A stretch of DNA of 50,274 bases, from assembly GCF_002276225.1 (NCBI RefSeq), contig NZ_NQNY01000010.1:1-50274 (forward strand), in the 5' to 3' direction. Position numbers and translations under genes: made by a program. The stretch comes from Mycoplasmopsis agassizii. Lineage in GTDB: Bacteria; Bacillota_I; Bacilli_A; Mycoplasmatales; Metamycoplasmataceae. Shown piece by piece: positions 34,070 to 47,343 of this stretch; position 1 is the stretch's first letter, and each line of letters begins with the position of its first letter. The notes beneath the pieces are model-generated. The model was not told the DNA's origin, did not search any database, and saw nothing but the letters and a program-made list of their open reading frames with translations.

Positions 34070-34948
34070 ATGTTTTTTAAAAAGAAAGAAAAAAATACCT
34101 TTGTCAAAACTGAAGAAATTTCTTTAGGTGCTAATAAAGAAATTACAGTTAGCAAGAAAAACTTAAGAAAGTTTAAAAGAGCTAACGATAAGAAAAGACC
34201 AAAGGATAAGTATATTGCAACTCCTAATCGTAGTGGCAATATTATCGATGTTGTTGGTGTAACTAAAAGTTACATCAACGGAAATTTAGTAACTCCTGTT
34301 TTAAAAAACACCTCTTTTTCTATTAAACGGGGCGAATTTGCCATGCTCTATGGTAAATCAGGTTCAGGTAAGTCAACACTATTAAACTTGATTTCAGGGC
34401 TAGATAGACCAACAGCAGGACATGTGATTGTTTGTGACACTAATTTACCTTATTTAAGTGACAATAAATTAACTCTATTTAGAAGAAAGTATGTTTCTTT
34501 TATTTTTCAATCATATAACTTGCTAGAAAATATTACAGGCTATGATAATGTCGAGACAGGTTCATATCTACAAAAGGATAAAGCAAAAAAACTTGACATT
34601 AATAAGATGTTTGACTATTTTGATTTAACTGAAGTTAAAAATAAATATCCTGCACAAATGTCAGGGGGACAACGCCAGCGTGTATCTATTTTAAGAGCTC
34701 TAGCAAAAAACTCAGACATCATTTTTGCTGATGAGCCTACTGGTGCTCTAGATGAAAAAACAGCAGGGATTGTCTTACAAATTTTGTATGACACAAATAA
34801 AAAATATAACACCACAATTGTGATGGTTAGCCACGATAGTTCTATGAAAGCGATGGCTAATAAGATTATCAATTTAAAAGATGGTTCAGTTGAAAGTATT
34901 GTCATCAACCCTAATCCTAAGAAACCATCAGAATTGAAACTAGGATAA
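34070..34948 (+). CDS. ABC transporter ATP-binding protein (LolD/MacB type)
   Basis: A 292-residue ATPase, the energy subunit for the two giant permeases that flank it. A basic N-terminal extension of about 65 residues, rich in Lys, precedes the domain. Walker A is GKSGSGKST (about 95-103), followed by the Q-loop FIFQSYNLLENIT, signature MSGGQRQRVSILRAL (about 198-212), Walker B IIFADEPTGALD and the switch His in MVSHDSS. The FQSYNLL and GALD motifs are those of the LolD/MacB/FtsE class that pairs with FtsX-type permeases. The start follows the first permease stop directly; the second permease starts four bases after its stop. Confidence 0.95.
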   Translation: MFFKKKEKNTFVKTEEISLGANKEITVSKKNLRKFKRANDKKRPKDKYIATPNRSGNIIDVVGVTKSYINGNLVTPVLKNTSFSIKRGEFAMLYGKSGSGKSTLLNLISGLDRPTAGHVIVCDTNLPYLSDNKLTLFRRKYVSFIFQSYNLLENITGYDNVETGSYLQKDKAKKLDINKMFDYFDLTEVKNKYPAQMSGGQRQRVSILRALAKNSDIIFADEPTGALDEKTAGIVLQILYDTNKKYNTTIVMVSHDSSMKAMANKIINLKDGSVESIVINPNPKKPSELKLG

Positions 34949-34952
34949 AATA

Positions 34953-37900
34953 ATGAAAAAGTTGTTTAAGGAAGTATTTAGATCGTTTTTTAAAAATAAA
35001 TTTACTATTTTACTTTTAAGTATTCTAGCATTTTTAACTGCAGCCGTTTTAACAGTTATTTTTAATGTTCGTTCTGCATACCAACTTCAATACAACGAAA
35101 CAAATATAATTTCGGGAAACCCTGATTACACAGTTGGTTTAGAAATAAATCCATCAGGTAATTTACCTGAAAAAGGGCTTTATAACGCCTCTGTCAAAAC
35201 TTATAACAGAGCAAATAATGGTGAAGCTAAGAAACAACTATTATTTTCTAATAAGTATCAACCTTTATCTAGTTTTCGTAGTTCTGCTTCAGAAAATATC
35301 TATATTGATACTACTGAAATCACAAGAACTTATAATCAGGAAAAAGTTAACAATGCTTTCAATTTTAATTATGAAAGCGATACTTTAACTTTTGCTAGCC
35401 CTACAACTTTTACCCTTTATAACAAAGTTGGTAATAATTTTGTGGCTGCTTCAACTGTTTATACAATTGCAAGTGATACAGAATTTACTTTAGATGAAAA
35501 CATCTTTTTAAGAGATTTAGTTAATATCCATTTAAAAACAAATGAAAAAGATCAGATTTCAAATATTGGTTCTATTTATTTAAATATTAGAACCAAAGAA
35601 GCAACACGTAGTTTTGCCAAATCACAAATTTGAGCTGCAGATAATGAACTTTACACATTGACAAGCGAAAATCTAGCTAATTTAATGGGTTATTCATTAA
35701 AAGGCAACGGTCTTTATGAATATAACAATAACGCTTTAAAAACAATTACTATTAGTAATCATTTTTCTAATGGTAATGAAAATTTACTTAGTTACAGTGC
35801 TGAATTAACTGGTAAATTTTCATTATCTTTTTTGGCAACTAACTACATTCAACAAGCAAATCAACTATTGGTAGTTATTGCTAATGAAGTTTTTAACTTA
35901 CCTAAAGATGACATTAAAGAAACTAAACAAGAAGTGCAATTTGTTAAAACAACTTATGATTTTAATTTCGTTGATGAAGAGTATTCAGGAATCTATCAAG
36001 TTTTGGCTAGAAAAATTAATAGTGGTGAATATCCAAACTTAAAATCAGATTATTTCTGAGTTAAAAAAGTTAAAAACTATATCAGCGGTGAGTTATCTTC
36101 AGAAACAAGTTTTGTCTTAACTAGGTCTGATTTAGATTTAGCAATTATTGAAGAAGGAACAACTACTGAAACTAATTTAAGAACTTTAGAAAACTTATCA
36201 AATATTTCTCAAGTGCAACTTCCAGTTACACTTGGATTTATTAGCGATACAGAAACCTTAACAAAATTAGAAGCCAATTTTAAAACAACTGCTTCAGGAA
36301 ATATTAAAGATAGAATCGTTGAAGAAATGAGTAGTTATTCAGGTGCTTCAAATATTGGTAGAAGACAAACTACAACTTTGAGTACAATTGAAACTGCTAG
36401 TAATCAAGTTAATAACTATCTATACCACTTTGTAAATATTGGTGACCAAGAAGGCAAAGTTTCAGGCACAACATCTAATGTTGGTAAGTTAATAGATTTT
36501 AGTGGAACGCATTCACTAAATTCTATATCATCAGAAAATACAGATTTTTATAAATCTGAATTTTTACCTAGTGGACTTTTACACACAATCATTGAAAGAG
36601 GACTACTTAGTTTTTTTATTGATCCAGACTATGTAAAAGTTAACTATATTTGAGAACCAGTTAGTTATTTCGATCAATTCAACAATGTTTACACAAGTGC
36701 ATCACAAAAAATTATTCAAGTTATAGATAAAACAACTAAACAAGTTGTGGCTGGTATTTTTTTCTCTCAAGAAAATATTAGTTACGTTTATGCAGAAAAA
36801 GAAAATGGTGTTTGATATCAAAAAGAATCTTATAATGCAGGTCAACTTGATTCAATGATTCAAAAATATTTTGTTCAACAAAATTATACAATTTCAGAAA
36901 CACATGCTGAATCATGAGCAAAACAATCAGGTAGTTATGCTTATCTACCTTATTATTTAGTTAATATTAATCGTTCAATTTTAAAAGAATTTTCCGAAAC
37001 AGGAAGAGCAGATTCATCAGCTCAAAATATTAAAGAAGGTCTTTTAAAAACATCTTTAGCAACTGAAGGTTTCATGACTGCTGAAACAATAAATCAACTG
37101 GTTAATTCAGGATTTAAATCAGTTTACGAAAACAATTTAGTTGCTGCAGTTGCAACCAATAGACTTTCAAATGATTTAATGCTAAAATTTGCATTTGATA
37201 TTGTTTATCATTTTGTAAATGATTACGGAGAAGAGAAATTTGAAAATTTGTTTACTAATTTTTTAAACACTTTAATTGACAAAATTAATGCTTCATCTAA
37301 TTCATTAGAAGAGCAAATTGAATTTACAAAAACACAGTTAAAAAACCTAAATTCATTTGTAAATAATTTTGGTTTAGATTTATTAAAAATGCTCCCTTTT
37401 AATTTAAATATAGATGATGTTTTTGAATGGGTAAAAGACCCTAGAATTTTTCTAACTTCATTAATTGAAATTATTCGTTCAATTAATTTTGTTGAATATG
37501 TTTCGCAAGTAAATAATTTTTTTAATACTCAGGTTGGAAGAAAAATTTCGGGTAGAGTTATAAGGGCAACAGCATATGATTTAGTATTACCACTACTCGA
37601 TAATATTGATTTTACGGTCTTCAAAAATGAAGTTAAAAAGATATTTAATAATATTGATTTTAATAAAATGTTGAACCCAGATTTAACATCATCTTTATAC
37701 CAAAAAGCAGTTGCAAATAATGGTGAAGATAACGAAACTGTTAAGACGTTTTTTAAGAAATTAAACGGTGGAACAACAGCAAATCCATACTCTAATTTTG
37801 CAGATGAATTTTCAAATATTTTAGACCTATGAAACGCAAATTTATTTGCCTCTTTTTTAAAACAAAATGTAGTTTATCAGCAACTTCCTAATTTCACAAA

Positions 37901-40900
37901 TACAAGGGTTTATTTAGTAAAAACAATTCCAACAAATGCATTGCTTTCTTCATTTGTTTCATCATTAGTAATTAATGAAATTGATCAAGATTCAAGTAAT
38001 GATAAGACATTCAAAAACTCAATTATTAGGTTATTAAACTTATCAGATGCAGGAGAATTTAACGACATAATTGGATACATTCCAAACTTTAATGACAACA
38101 CTCATATAGCGATTTCAGACCTATCTGTAATAGGTACAGTGATGGCTTATTTATCTAATATTAAACCTGCAGTAAATCCAAATGCACCACCTTCTGCAAC
38201 AAGCGGAAACAATACGGAAATATCGGTAAACGGGGCACAATCAACCACTTCTGGAATTGTTACCAATTTAAATAATTGAAATAATTTTTTGCAAACTGCA
38301 ACAAATTTATCAACCAAAATTAGTAATGAAACTGAACTTACAAATGATGAACTAAATTGATTAATAAATAACATTGACAATTTTAATTACAGCACCATTA
38401 CTAATAAAGAAACAGCTATTAATTTAATTCAAAATCACATTGATTATTTAAGAGCGTATGCAGTTATTCAAGGAGAACATAACTTTGCATCTATAGCTAA
38501 TATAATCTTGACTACAAATGCTGATGATGAAATTTATAGACAAGCTAAAAATCAAATTTTAAAAGAAAATCCTGTTAGCTTAATTGCTCAAAATGGAGAC
38601 TTCAATTATGATGTTGCAAGACAGTCATTTTTAGCTTATAGTTTTATCCTTAGACTACGTTATTTATATAAAGATGATCTACAACAATTTAAAGATGAAT
38701 ATGCTAAATATATTGCTATATTTAATAGTCGTATAAATAATGGATCATTAAGTTTTATAACTGGGTTTATGAATGACTTAAATTCAAAAACTTTATACCC
38801 TACCACAAGTGATAATATTGCTTTAAATGTTAACTTTAAAATTTCTAAAGCGCTTGCATCAAATAGATTATTTACCAATGAATTATTTAGTGAAAAAGAT
38901 GGTATCTATGAAAACGCATCTTTTGATTCATGATTCAAATCTTTAGCATTAAAAACAAGAGAATTAATTTTATCTATTAAAAAGGAGTTTGTTGAAAACG
39001 TTGCTATCTTAGCTTCTTTTGCAGAATTTAATCCTAATGTTTTATCAGTGTTTCAAACGGGACAATCAAGTACCAGTGTTAACTTTTATAATTGAATAGT
39101 AAGTGATACAAATGCAGCAATTACTAACGAAAAATCTTTCGAAAAAATTTATCAAGAATTAGTTTCAAATGAAAAAACTTCTCAGCTGTTTAATAGTCTT
39201 GATTTAAGTTCAACTTTATTAAATACATTATTTAATGCTGCTCTTCCACAAGTAACTTTATGATTTATTTCTGATGTTGCAGCAGATAAAAATTCAACTG
39301 CTCAGGAACTAAGATGGAGATCTAATTTAGCATATCTAGTAGATAATAAATTACTTAATTTTTCATCAGTTACAAATGAAGATTTAGGGAAATTATTTGC
39401 AAGTATTTTAGGAATCAATACAGACTATTTACCATGAGTAGTTGAAGGAAATATTTATAATGTTATACCTTCTGATTTTGCACAAGCAATTATTGATATA
39501 ACAGAAAGCAGTGCTTCTCGTGAAGTGATGCTTTATCAAATTGCACAGCTTGCACCACAGCAACAATCGGTTGAAAAAGTTAACGACACCAAAAGCATTG
39601 CTTTGGATTACGACTTATTAATTGATTTAGGAATAGTCGATTATAAAAATTCTCAAGCTACAACGAAAACAGACTTTTTATTTTTTGATATCCAAACTAA
39701 TGCAATCTTTAATTCTATTTTAGATGTTTTCACCGAGTTAGAAGAAACAACTGCAGAGAGTGGAAAATACTTAGACACAAGCGCCTATTTAATTAAGGTT
39801 AATGACACCTTTTTATCAAATAATGGTCTTGAAGTTTATAACGGAGAAATTCCAGCAAACACTATCGAGATGGCTAATTTCATGAACAAAAATAAAGATA
39901 AAAAATTCGTTCTATCAATTAATCAGTTACCTTTTTTAATAATAGGAACAGGTATTACTTCAGATTATATTTACCCTGTTGTGGATGAAAACAACTTAAG
40001 AGTTAATACAACTTATCAAGCAATCGTTTTCTTAAATCAAAAAGGATGAGACAGAATTAATTTAAATTCTTCAGCAGTTGTTAAAGATTATTTATTAGTT
40101 AAAAATAAGGAAAATGTTACAACTGCAAAGAGTGTTGAAGAAGCCAGAAGTCTATTATCATCAACTATTTCTGATTCACAAAATGTTGAAAATGTCTATG
40201 CTGCAACAGCATTAGATTCACTTAACCCTGAACGTTCACTAAGAATCACTACGCCTGCAAAATTAATCCAGTATGTTTTAAATTTCAATTTAATGGTAAT
40301 AATTTTATTATTAGCATTAAACTCAATAGCCTTTATTTTCGCAATTCGCCGTTATGTAAATAACAAATCAACAGTTTTAGGAATCCTAATTTCACAGGGT
40401 TATAGTAAGTTTCAAATTGCAGGCTCAACCTCTATTTTTGCAATTGCCGCAACATTAGTTGGTGGTGTTTTAGGTTATGGAATAGGCTATATTTTCCAAA
40501 AACCAGTCATCTCATTATTAAATGGATTCTGAACCAGCACGCCTTCGCCAATTGCCAATTTTGATATAACTTCATTTTTAATAGCAGTTGTTCTACCTCT
40601 TGTTTTCATGCTCTTTGTGCTCTTTATCAGTGTCATTATTCTACTTCAAAGAAAATCAATCAATTTGATGTCCAAAGCTGATAAGTTGATTTTCTCAAGA
40701 ACAATTAAAAAGATTAATAGCATTAAAAACAGAAGAACAATAAAAAGTAAATTTTCAGTTGCTTTATTCTTCAATAGTTTCTATAAACTAGTTTGATTAG
40801 TAATCGGGATAACTCTAACTTCAATAGTCGTGATTCTGTCCTTTAGCAGTCGCTTGACTTTCACAGATGCAATCAGTTTAACTTATGAAAATAGGAAATA

Positions 40901-42896
40901 CGAATATCGCCAAGATTTAGACACTCCTACTACAGAAGGTGGCGCTTTTGTTTCTTATAATAGGGCTAACTTAGAAAATAATTTATATGTTCCAATTGGT
41001 CTTTTAAATGAAGCGGACACAACCAGTGCTAATTATTTTAGCCCAGGATATAGTCCTAATAGCAATACAACTAATAGTTCAGAGAGAATAACAAATGGTA
41101 GTCCTACAAGCAGTGACCCCCATGTTATTACTAAAGCTTCTGCTTCACTAACTTTAACAGGAGCAACAACTATTAATCCTTGGGATGCTTCATTTACTCA
41201 GTTACCTGAAATTTATCGATCAAGAATTAATTTCTCGCTAGAGACAATTGGTTCTAAGTTAGTTAAATACCAAACTTCAGCACTGAATGGTGGTGCAATC
41301 GTTAGATTGCCAAGTCCTAATACAGGTCTTTATGATCAAAACTGAGATAATCTAGTTGATGCAGATGGCAAAATTTATTCTTACATTAACTATGCACCTG
41401 ATAATCCAGACATTGACTATTCAGCCTTTTTCTTAGTTCATTATGATGAAAGAACTGAAGAAACCACTATTAGACCAATAACTAATGGTGATACGCTTTA
41501 TAATTTCTATCAAAAGAAAAATACTTCATCAAGAGATTTACTACGTGATTTCTTAGTAGATGGCTACAGAAGACTGTATGAAGAAACTGGAGAAAGCGAC
41601 TTTATCATTTCTTTTGCAGGATCAGGTTTTAACCCTGAAACTGATGAAACTTATTCATATGCAAGAGCCAATTTAGAAAGATTAAATCAAAAAGATACAC
41701 CACTTACAAAGCCAGAAATTAAGATTTATGGCTATCAAGATAATTCTCGTTTTGTTACTTTAAGAGATAAATTCAGTAATAACTTAAACGATGCTCTAGC
41801 TAATTTCGATGCAGATTTAGCACTACAAGAAATTAGAAGTATTAATCCTTCTATCAGTGCAACTACAGAAGTCTTTCCAATTTTGGTTAACCATGTTAGC
41901 TCAGTTCGTTATAATCTAGAGGTTGGCAGCTTCTTTAAAGTTGATGTGCAAAACCATGTAGATCGCTTCAGAGAACAAATTCTAAAAACTAATCCTTCAC
42001 ATACTTATTACTTTAAAGTTGTTGGTATTAATAACACCTATGTTTCTGATGAATTTATCAGTTTAAGAAACATAGTAAATAGAATAACTGGTTTAGAAAC
42101 CTTAAGAACTTCAGGAGATGTGCCATATAACGGAATTCTAACTAGTGATTCAAGTTCTCCTTTATCAACAAAAAGCATTGCTTTTTATTCAAAGAGCGGC
42201 TATTACCCAGCGATCTTTAGTTATCCTGTAGCAAATAGAAGTCAACTATTTGAAACTATCTTTGGGCAAGGTGGCTTACTATTATCAAAAGGATTTACTG
42301 AAGAACAGATTTTAAACTGATTAAATATTGCTAATGTCAATTCATTAAGTGACATTGCTGCAAGTACAGTTTTAACAGAAGAAGCAGTTGCCAAATATAT
42401 TACGCTCTATGATAACGCCATCTATACAACACAACTTCAAGATGTTTCTAACCGTACTTTAGAAGAAAGTTTTGCTCGTTCAGTTTCTGATGCTCTATCA
42501 AGATTTATTAACTGAATTGTGTTAATAACAACAGTTATTTCAATCGTTATTCTAATCTTAATTTCAGCCTTAATTATTAACGAAAATGAAAGAAATATAG
42601 CTATTTTCTCTATCCTAGGATACAACGTTAAAGAAAAACTAAGAATCTTCTTAACAATTTTCTTACCGTACACGCTCTTAAGTTTTGCAATCGGAGTTGG
42701 TGCAACTTACTTATTCTTCAGGCTTTTAAATGAGATTTTAACTAGAACTTCTTCTTTATCACTACCTGATTCAATTCAGTGGTGACACATAGTTTTAGCG
42801 TTTGTAATTGTGCTAGTTATTGTTTTATTCTCGATCATGCTATCCTTTATCAGGATTGTCAAGATTAAAGCCATCACGCTGATGAGCGCTGGCTAA
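34953..42896 (+). CDS. Giant FtsX-like ABC permease (second of pair)
   Basis: A 2647-residue membrane protein, paralogous to the gene at 26525-34069. Shared landmarks occur in the same order: MKKLFKEVFRSF at the start, NLSDAGEFND mid-ectodomain, NPERSLRI before the first FtsX block, KSTVLGILISQGY within it (block about 1775-1895), a TPTTEGG stretch after the next membrane segment (about 1945-1970), and NERNIAIFSILGYN in the last block (about 2520-2642). One frame throughout, with many TGA Trp codons and no frameshift seen. The likely arrangement is a heterodimer of the two permeases with two ATPase copies, as in LolCDE; that is inference. It ends at a strong terminator. Confidence 0.88.
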
Positions 42897-42902
42897 CTAC
42901 AC

Positions 42903-42938
42903 AAAAAAATGTGCTTTCAAACGAGAGCACATTTTATT
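42903..42938. terminator. Bidirectional terminator after the giant ABC operon
   Basis: AAAATGTGCT (42906-42915) pairs perfectly with AGCACATTTT (42926-42935). It separates the plus-strand ABC operon from the converging LicD-like gene, whose stop codon touches it. Confidence 0.85.
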
Positions 42939-43632
42939 ATCTATTTGGGTCGTATTCAATACTTTCTCAGTCAGTACCAAAATAATTATGAAAGTGAAGT
43001 TTAAATTCATTCAGTAAATTAAAGTAATTACCACCATATTGATAGCGATGTGTTGTGAAAGTTAAATGAGTAATTCAGTTCACGTTTCTCAGTTCTTTAG
43101 GAGAAGAAATTGAATAGTAACCTTCAAATTCACGATCGTAAAGTAGTTCATAAACATACTTATAATTCATTGGAACTCAGTGCTTTTTAAAGAGCAAGAA
43201 AAACCATTTTACTAATTTAAATCTTCAAGTAAAAACACTTTTATCTTGCTGATAACGTGACCAGATACGAGATAGTTTGAAATAAAGGTTATCAAAATTT
43301 CCTATTTTTATTATTTTTGTAGGAACTAGTAGCAAAATGCTAATATATATATCAGCAGTCTTAAAATTATTATTATCACTTAGGAATCTAGGTTTTAATA
43401 TTTTATAATTACTATCACTCAAAGAATCTACAAAGAACTGAGGGTAATAATTTTTTAAAGTTTCATAGTCTTCGATACGCATAAAAACATCGATATTTTT
43501 AGCAGATGCTAAAAAAGCATCCTGCTTATAGATAGAAAAGGCAGCATCACGGGCTAGCGAATAAAAGAGATCGTGCTTTAAACAGATCTCATCGAATAAT
43601 TTCAATAAAGAAATAACGTTATCATTGGTCAT
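42937..43632 (-). CDS. LicD-like protein with altered metal-binding motif
   Basis: A 231-residue protein resembling the LicD family (phosphocholine or related phospho-sugar transferases acting on glycolipids and surface glycans). The N-terminal half follows the LicD order: LLKLFDEICLKHDLFYSLA, a DAAFSIYKQDAF stretch where the family has GTLLGAVRHKGF, then NIDVFMRIEDYETL. In LicD the last part normally reads DDDIDIGM.REDYE; here the first two Asp of the cluster are replaced (SAKNID). The C-terminal part has many aromatic residues with Trp from TGA. The start ATG is at 43632. It converges with the ABC operon and diverges from P80. It could be inactive or have changed specificity. Confidence 0.65.
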
Positions 43633-43687
43633 AATTTTTATTTTAGTCTATATTAAGAGAAACTCGAAAATTATGCATTATATTTTA

Positions 43688-43708
43688 TATAATCAAAAAA
43701 AGGAAATC
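43688..43708 (+). promoter_or_regulatory. Promoter -10 and ribosome binding site of the P80-P60-hinT operon
   Basis: A perfect TATAAT (43688-43693) is followed by AGGAAA (43701-43706) before the ATG at 43710. If the TATAAT is used, the transcript begins within a few bases of the ribosome binding site, so the leader is almost absent. No good -35 box is seen. Confidence 0.5.
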
Positions 43709-43709
43709 T

Positions 43710-46001
43710 ATGGCAAAAAATAATCTCTCAAAACTGAATTTTAAAAATCTTTTTAAGTCAAAGAAAAAAGATGAGTCGCGCAAGCGCACTATTAAGACCT
43801 GATCAATACTAGGTGGAGTTGGTGTAGCAGTTGCTATTGGTATTGGTGTACCAGTAGGAATTGTTAATAATACAGTTACTCAAATACCAGCATTAAATGG
43901 TTCTAATCCAGGAATTACTATCAACTTACCAGGTGATAACAAAAAAGTTGTCAATATTAATGATCTAATTAATAGAAGTCTAACTTCAGCAACAGTTAAT
44001 CAGCAAACTTATACAAAGTATAATCAGGCACTAGCAGAGGTTGCTTATCAAGAAGAATATGTAATGTCTTTAACTTTTTCAAAAGCATTAGCAACTTCTT
44101 CACTTGCCTCAACTGCAGCACCTACAGGCTTTACTGAACTAAATTCTTTAGAAACTATTAAGACTAACCAACGGCAAGTGATTAATGAGCAAAAAGCTAA
44201 TACTCAGCAACAATTTGGATTTAACAACTGATTAACTCAATGAAATAACTTACTAGCAACTGATGAAAAATACGGTAAAACAGGTAGTGAAGAAGGTGCG
44301 TTTAATTATCTTGTTTTAAAAGCAATTGAAGCTGATGCAAATCGCAGATTTAACGCTCAAGTATTGAATGTTTTTAGTGAAACATTCTTAAATGCAACTG
44401 TTACAAGTGATGTGACTTATGAAGGCGATATTCCTTCACTAGGGATTAAAAAAGGTGATGTTTATTTAACAAGTGGAAGTAAGATTTTCCAAAATTACTA
44501 TGCAACTACTACAGGTGATAAACTGCAAAATTATATAGTTAATCCTAACGGTACACAAGGTACTAGAACTACAAGAATTTTCTCTACAAACAGTTTCTTA
44601 AACTTCTTACCTGAATCAGTTGTAACTGCCAATAATGTTCCTACAGCTGCTACTTTAGTTGATAGATATTTACAAGAATATAGTGAACTTTATACAGTAA
44701 GTAGCTTTAATATCGATATTAAAGCGCCTGAAAACTTAACAGGTAATTGAACAGTTTCAAAAGAAACTTTCAAGAAATTAATTAACTATGCCATTAGAAA
44801 TTCTAACCCAGTTACTTTCTTAAGTAATGACGGTGTTTTAAAATACGGTGGAGCAACAGTTTTTGCTAATTCAACCATTAGTGAAGCAGAAAAGACACAA
44901 GTTGCTACTGATAATTTCTGATTTAATACAAGAAGTTCAAACACAAGCAAAACAAACCATGGTTTCTTAAGTTTTGGAACAATTGCAGACCTATATAATG
45001 CAGTTAATCCTGCTCCTGCAGCTTCTACAAATCCTGCAACACCAGCACCCGCTGCAACTACGGATGCGATTTTATTACTTGCATTACTAAGAATTAATGC
45101 AAGTACAGCGCAGGCGCCTGCAAATAACTTAATTAATACAAATGTAACAGTTTCAACAACTGATAATAGTGCATGAAATCCTATTACTAAGTTATTTACT
45201 GCTATTCAAGGTCATTCTACCTTTACTTCGCTATTTTCTACAGAAACAGTAACTGCTGATAATGCGGTGCAACTTAACCAAGAAATGAATGACAAAATTG
45301 ATAACATTCCTACAAATGATTTCCAAAATGCAATTAACGCAGTTATGAATCAAGCCTTCTCAGTAAGTGAAAGATATAACGAAAGTTTAACAAATGATGC
45401 TGATCAAAAAGCAACCCAAAATGCTCGAAAAATTCAGTACTATGATGCAACCAATAACCTTTATATAGTGCTAGATTCTACAGGTCTAAGAGTTGTTAAA
45501 TCAAATTCTGTCAAGACAAAATCAGAATTTAACAATTACCTAATTAATGACTTATATGCTAACTTATTATCTAACGAATCACAGAGATTTAGTTTTGGCG
45601 CAATCACTAAATTACAGTCATTAAATAGCGAATACATTAATAACAGCTACTATGTAGGACTACTAGAACCACAAGTTAATGCTAACGATGGACAACTGCT
45701 TTCTGCTCTTAGAACTCAACTAGGTGTGACAGATGGTTCTTCAATAGTTAATGACTATGCTAAGTATCAACAATATGTCAGAGTTAACGCGGTTTCAAAC
45801 CAAATTACTAGTTCAAGAACAGTGATTGATGCTGCAACTAACGCCTTAAATACAGCAATTTCAAAAGGTACTTATGTAGATTTTCTATACAACTCTTCTT
45901 TCCCTAGCGTTGTAGAAATCACAAGAAATTGAAATACACAAATCTTTAGACAACTTAGTTCACAACTAGGTGCAAGAGCAATTCAAGAAGGGACAAACTA
46001 A
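43710..46001 (+). CDS. P80-like membrane-anchored surface protein
   Basis: A 763-residue surface protein, the first gene of the operon with P60 and hinT. A basic cytoplasmic start (KSKKKDESRKR) precedes one membrane segment (about 31-52, rich in Gly, Val, Ile); the rest is predicted outside. The body is rich in Asn, Thr, Ala and Ser, with a Pro/Ala/Thr-rich linker (about 430-455). In M. hominis, P80 and P60 form a membrane complex that interacts with HinT, and the same order here supports the call. I rely on that synteny more than on similarity, which is weak by eye. The stop overlaps the P60 start as TAATG. Confidence 0.75.
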
Positions 46002-47341
46002 TGGCTAAAAAGTTCAATTTAAAAAGTTTTTTAAAGTTATCACTACCACTAGTTGGTCTATCTGCAGTCGCAGTTTCAGCAGTTGCTTGTGGGCAAGTAG
46101 TTGATTCAGCAGAAAAAGGTGAACAAGATGGTACACTAGGTGGAGCACCTGTAAAAGCAGCCGTTTTTAATCTTTATAAAGAAACTATTCTTGCTAATTT
46201 ATACGGAATTGATAGTCTGCAAAGTAATGATACTTACCTAGATGATTCAACTAGTGAATTCTATCAAGATGCTTATTCAGCATGACTATTTTATGCTTCA
46301 ACCAACATCTTAAATAATATTAATTGATTCCAAGAACAACGCAGCACCTGAGATACTAACGGAATTTCTTCATACAATTTTAAAGATACAACTAACACTA
46401 TTAATGTAGATAATAACTACCAATCAGCAAATACTTTTAAAACATTATTTTTAAACCAAACTTCTACAATTAGAAATGATTTAGTAAATTACTTGCTAGT
46501 AAAACGTTATTTACTGAATCAGTCACTAGAAGATGTTAAAAAATCCTTAACAAACTATGACACAATTATGAGTGATGCAACTGCTGAAACAGATGCTACT
46601 AAAATTCTCTATAAAGCAATTAATGTAGAAAATACTAGTGATTTCTTTTTAATGAAGTACTTATTAAGTGATGCAAAAATTGTTAATCAGTGAAAATACA
46701 CATCTACACCACCTTTATCACAGATAACTTCCGGGGTAATCGCAACTGTTAAATCGGTTGCTGATTATAATGCAATTGTGACTGATTCAGCACAGCAGTT
46801 AAAAACAATTAACACTAATTTTGCAGTTAATGGTGCTTCAAGCGATAACTTAGCAGCGTTATTTGCTTATCAAGGGTTTGTCAACTTCAATGAAACAGTT
46901 ACTCCTGCAGGTGATTTTTCTTGAACTATGGATAGTTTAAAAGCAAGAACGGCAAGTAATGGAATTGTTGAAGGATTTCAAGATTTACCAAGTAATGTAC
47001 TTTATACTCAACAGCAATTGACAGCTAATGCTGCAACTGCAAGTACAGATGATGTTACAGAAGTAACAGTCATGAGTGAAACTAATGGTACAACTACAGT
47101 TAATGCAACTTACGCAATTAAGATTGCACCACTATTTAATACAACTAGTGAAACCTTCACTTTTACAGGTACACCTTGAGCAAGTAATGAGCAACAAAGA
47201 CTAATTACTTTCTGATTAAATAAGATTGATTCAACATTAATTACAAAGGCTTTAACTCATTATAAAGCTTTAGGTTACAGTGTTTCAACTGATATAGAAT
47301 CACTGAAGAAAAGTATTGAAGGAGAAGAGTACTACGCTTAA
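46001..47341 (+). CDS. P60-like surface lipoprotein
   Basis: A 446-residue lipoprotein. The signal is basic then hydrophobic and ends in a lipobox with Cys30 (SAVACGQ). The mature protein is acidic and rich in Asn, Thr and Ala, with several TGA Trp codons. Its start shares a base with the P80 stop, and hinT begins two bases after its stop, so the three genes are one translational unit. The M. hominis P60-P80-HinT complex gives the precedent for a surface pair coupled to a cytoplasmic nucleotide-binding protein. Confidence 0.78.
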
Positions 47342-47343
47342 TT

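Noticed and set aside
26525-42896. A series of short genes or a decayed locus in the 16-kb ABC region
   Set aside because: All pieces on each side fall in one frame with only TGA between them, and the two proteins are collinear, so these are two intact giant genes.
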